Shown here: piece by piece, positions 29,625 to 30,476 of the stretch
Position numbering within the stretch: the first letter of the stretch is position 1
How the letters are laid out: each line of letters opens with the position of its first letter
Assembly (NCBI RefSeq): GCF_014385105.1
Contig: NZ_JACRTE010000018.1
Location: 1-30,476 of the forward strand
Length of the DNA: 30,476 nt
Direction of reading: 5' to 3'
DNA from: Qingrenia yutianensis
GTDB taxonomy: Bacteria > Bacillota > Clostridia > UMGS1810
Made by a program: the position numbers and the translations under genes
The notes under the pieces: model-generated
Databases searched by the model: none
What the model was told of the DNA's origin: nothing
What the model saw: the letters and a program-made list of their open reading frames with translations, nothing else

Positions 29625-30340
29625 AAATCACAATAGGGCATCTTTTTCCCGACCTTTTAAATTTATACGGCGACAGAGGAAACATTGCGGCGCTCACAAG
29701 ACGTATGCAGGCGCGTGGAATTGAAACCGAAGTGAAGCCGTACGGCATAGACGACGATATAAATTTTGCCGACCTTGACATTGTGTTTATCGGCGGCGGT
29801 TCGGACAGGGAACAGCTTTTGGTGTGCAAAAAACTCCTCACCATAAAAAGCGACATCACGCAGTATGTCGAAAACGGCGGTACGCTTGCGGCGGTGTGCG
29901 GAGGGTATCAGCTTTTGGGGCATTACTATCAGCTCGAAAACGAAAAAATAGAGGGACTTAAAATTCTTGATATTTACACCGTTCAGGGCAGTCCGCGCCT
30001 TATAGGAAATATAATTCTCGACAGTGACTATATCGGCACAACGGTTGTCGGATTTGAAAATCACGGCGGACGCACCTTCATAAATTCGCACAAACCGCTC
30101 GGAAAGGTTTTGTACGGATACGGCAATGACGGTGAGTCGGGATATGAGGGCGTTGTTTATAAAAACGTTGTCGCAACGTATCTGCACGGACCTCTGCTCC
30201 CAAAAAATCCTGTGCTTGCCGATAAAATCATAAAAAACGCGGTGATGAAAAAAGATGCGTCTTTTGTGCTTTCCGACATAGAGTCAACGCTCGAAAACAC
30301 CGCGCACGACTATATTATAAAGAGATTTTTAAAAAAATAG
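29621..30340 (+). CDS. gatD: Lipid II isoglutaminyl synthase, glutamine amidotransferase subunit GatD
   Basis: A 239-residue class I glutamine amidotransferase (CobB/CobQ-like). The nucleophile Cys93 lies in GTLAAVCGGYQLLGHYY, and His189 in YLHGPLLPKNP. The start KITIGHLFPDLLNLYGDRGN and FENHGGRTF are diagnostic of GatD. It supplies ammonia to MurT. AGGAGG precedes the ATG within murT. The C-terminal 40 codons are repeated after the stop (30358-30476), at the window edge. The gene itself appears intact. Confidence 0.96.
   Translation: MKITIGHLFPDLLNLYGDRGNIAALTRRMQARGIETEVKPYGIDDDINFADLDIVFIGGGSDREQLLVCKKLLTIKSDITQYVENGGTLAAVCGGYQLLGHYYQLENEKIEGLKILDIYTVQGSPRLIGNIILDSDYIGTTVVGFENHGGRTFINSHKPLGKVLYGYGNDGESGYEGVVYKNVVATYLHGPLLPKNPVLADKIIKNAVMKKDASFVLSDIESTLENTAHDYIIKRFLKK
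30213..30331 (+). repeat. Direct repeat copy 1 (3' end of gatD), 119 bases
   Basis: These 119 bases recur without a mismatch at 30358-30476, with a 145-base offset. The flanking left base differs (30212 G, 30357 A), so the match is exactly 119 long on that side. Confidence 0.98.
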
Positions 30341-30357
30341 CGATATTTTAAAAATAA

Positions 30358-30476
30358 TGCTTGCCGATAAAATCATAAAAAACGCGGTGATGAAAAAAGA
30401 TGCGTCTTTTGTGCTTTCCGACATAGAGTCAACGCTCGAAAACACCGCGCACGACTATATTATAAAGAGATTTTTA
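30358..30476 (+). repeat. Direct repeat copy 2 at the window end, 119 bases
   Basis: Exact second copy of 30213-30331, ending at the last base. It carries no start codon context. It is either a real tandem duplication of a 145-base unit or an assembly-graph end effect. Confidence 0.98.

Noticed and set aside
1..30476. CRISPR array or rRNA
   Set aside because: No regularly spaced direct repeats and no rRNA-like stretches were seen.

Overview
The window looks like a chromosomal segment (contig end on the right) of an anaerobic, low-to-medium GC Clostridia-type Bacillota. The evidence is a GatCAB amidotransferase operon, a MurT/GatD pair, a SpoIVFA/SpoIVFB-like pair, the TIGR03960/DUF2344 pair, the [FeFe]-hydrogenase maturase HydE, AGGAGG ribosome sites and many near-consensus sigma-A promoters. 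TGA is used as a normal stop codon. I do not name a genus.

Layout. 1-905: an XRE regulator divergent from a DUF4352 domain protein, with a duplicated operator between them. 912-3795: a glutaminase-A-like (DUF4965-type) protein divergent from an AraC regulator, with overlapping consensus promoters. 3852-4008: promoter, tRNA-Trp(CCA) and terminator. 4009-6619: an accessory stretch with a 400-base non-coding block of hairpins, a DUF1643 protein, a hypothetical, a Mor-like activator under a large start-codon hairpin, and a secreted repeat protein broken by a 4-base duplication. 6659-8766: an ATC-hydrolase-family gene and a DUF3793-flavodoxin operon that share one operator type. 8789-10504: a lone tyrosine recombinase, then a 292-base segment bounded by inverted Xer/dif-like sites with a perfect promoter inside, then a truncated TetR gene. 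10501-14081: a BlaI repressor operon in which the BlaR1-like M56 protease is separated from its sensor half, and the sensor subunit is present twice.

From 14091 the content is housekeeping: hydE (+), thrS (-), and a long minus-strand run read from 26956 to 17514 (SpoIVFA-like M23, SpoIVFB-like M50, TIGR03960 radical SAM, DUF2344, ligA, gatC, gatA, gatB). A PTS EIIC-like permease, a structured intergenic stretch and murT-gatD (+) follow. The last 119 bases exactly repeat the 3' end of gatD.

The strongest candidates for something undescribed are the recombinase-associated invertible-switch candidate (9712-10021) and the split, duplicated BlaR1-type sensor operon (10573-14045).
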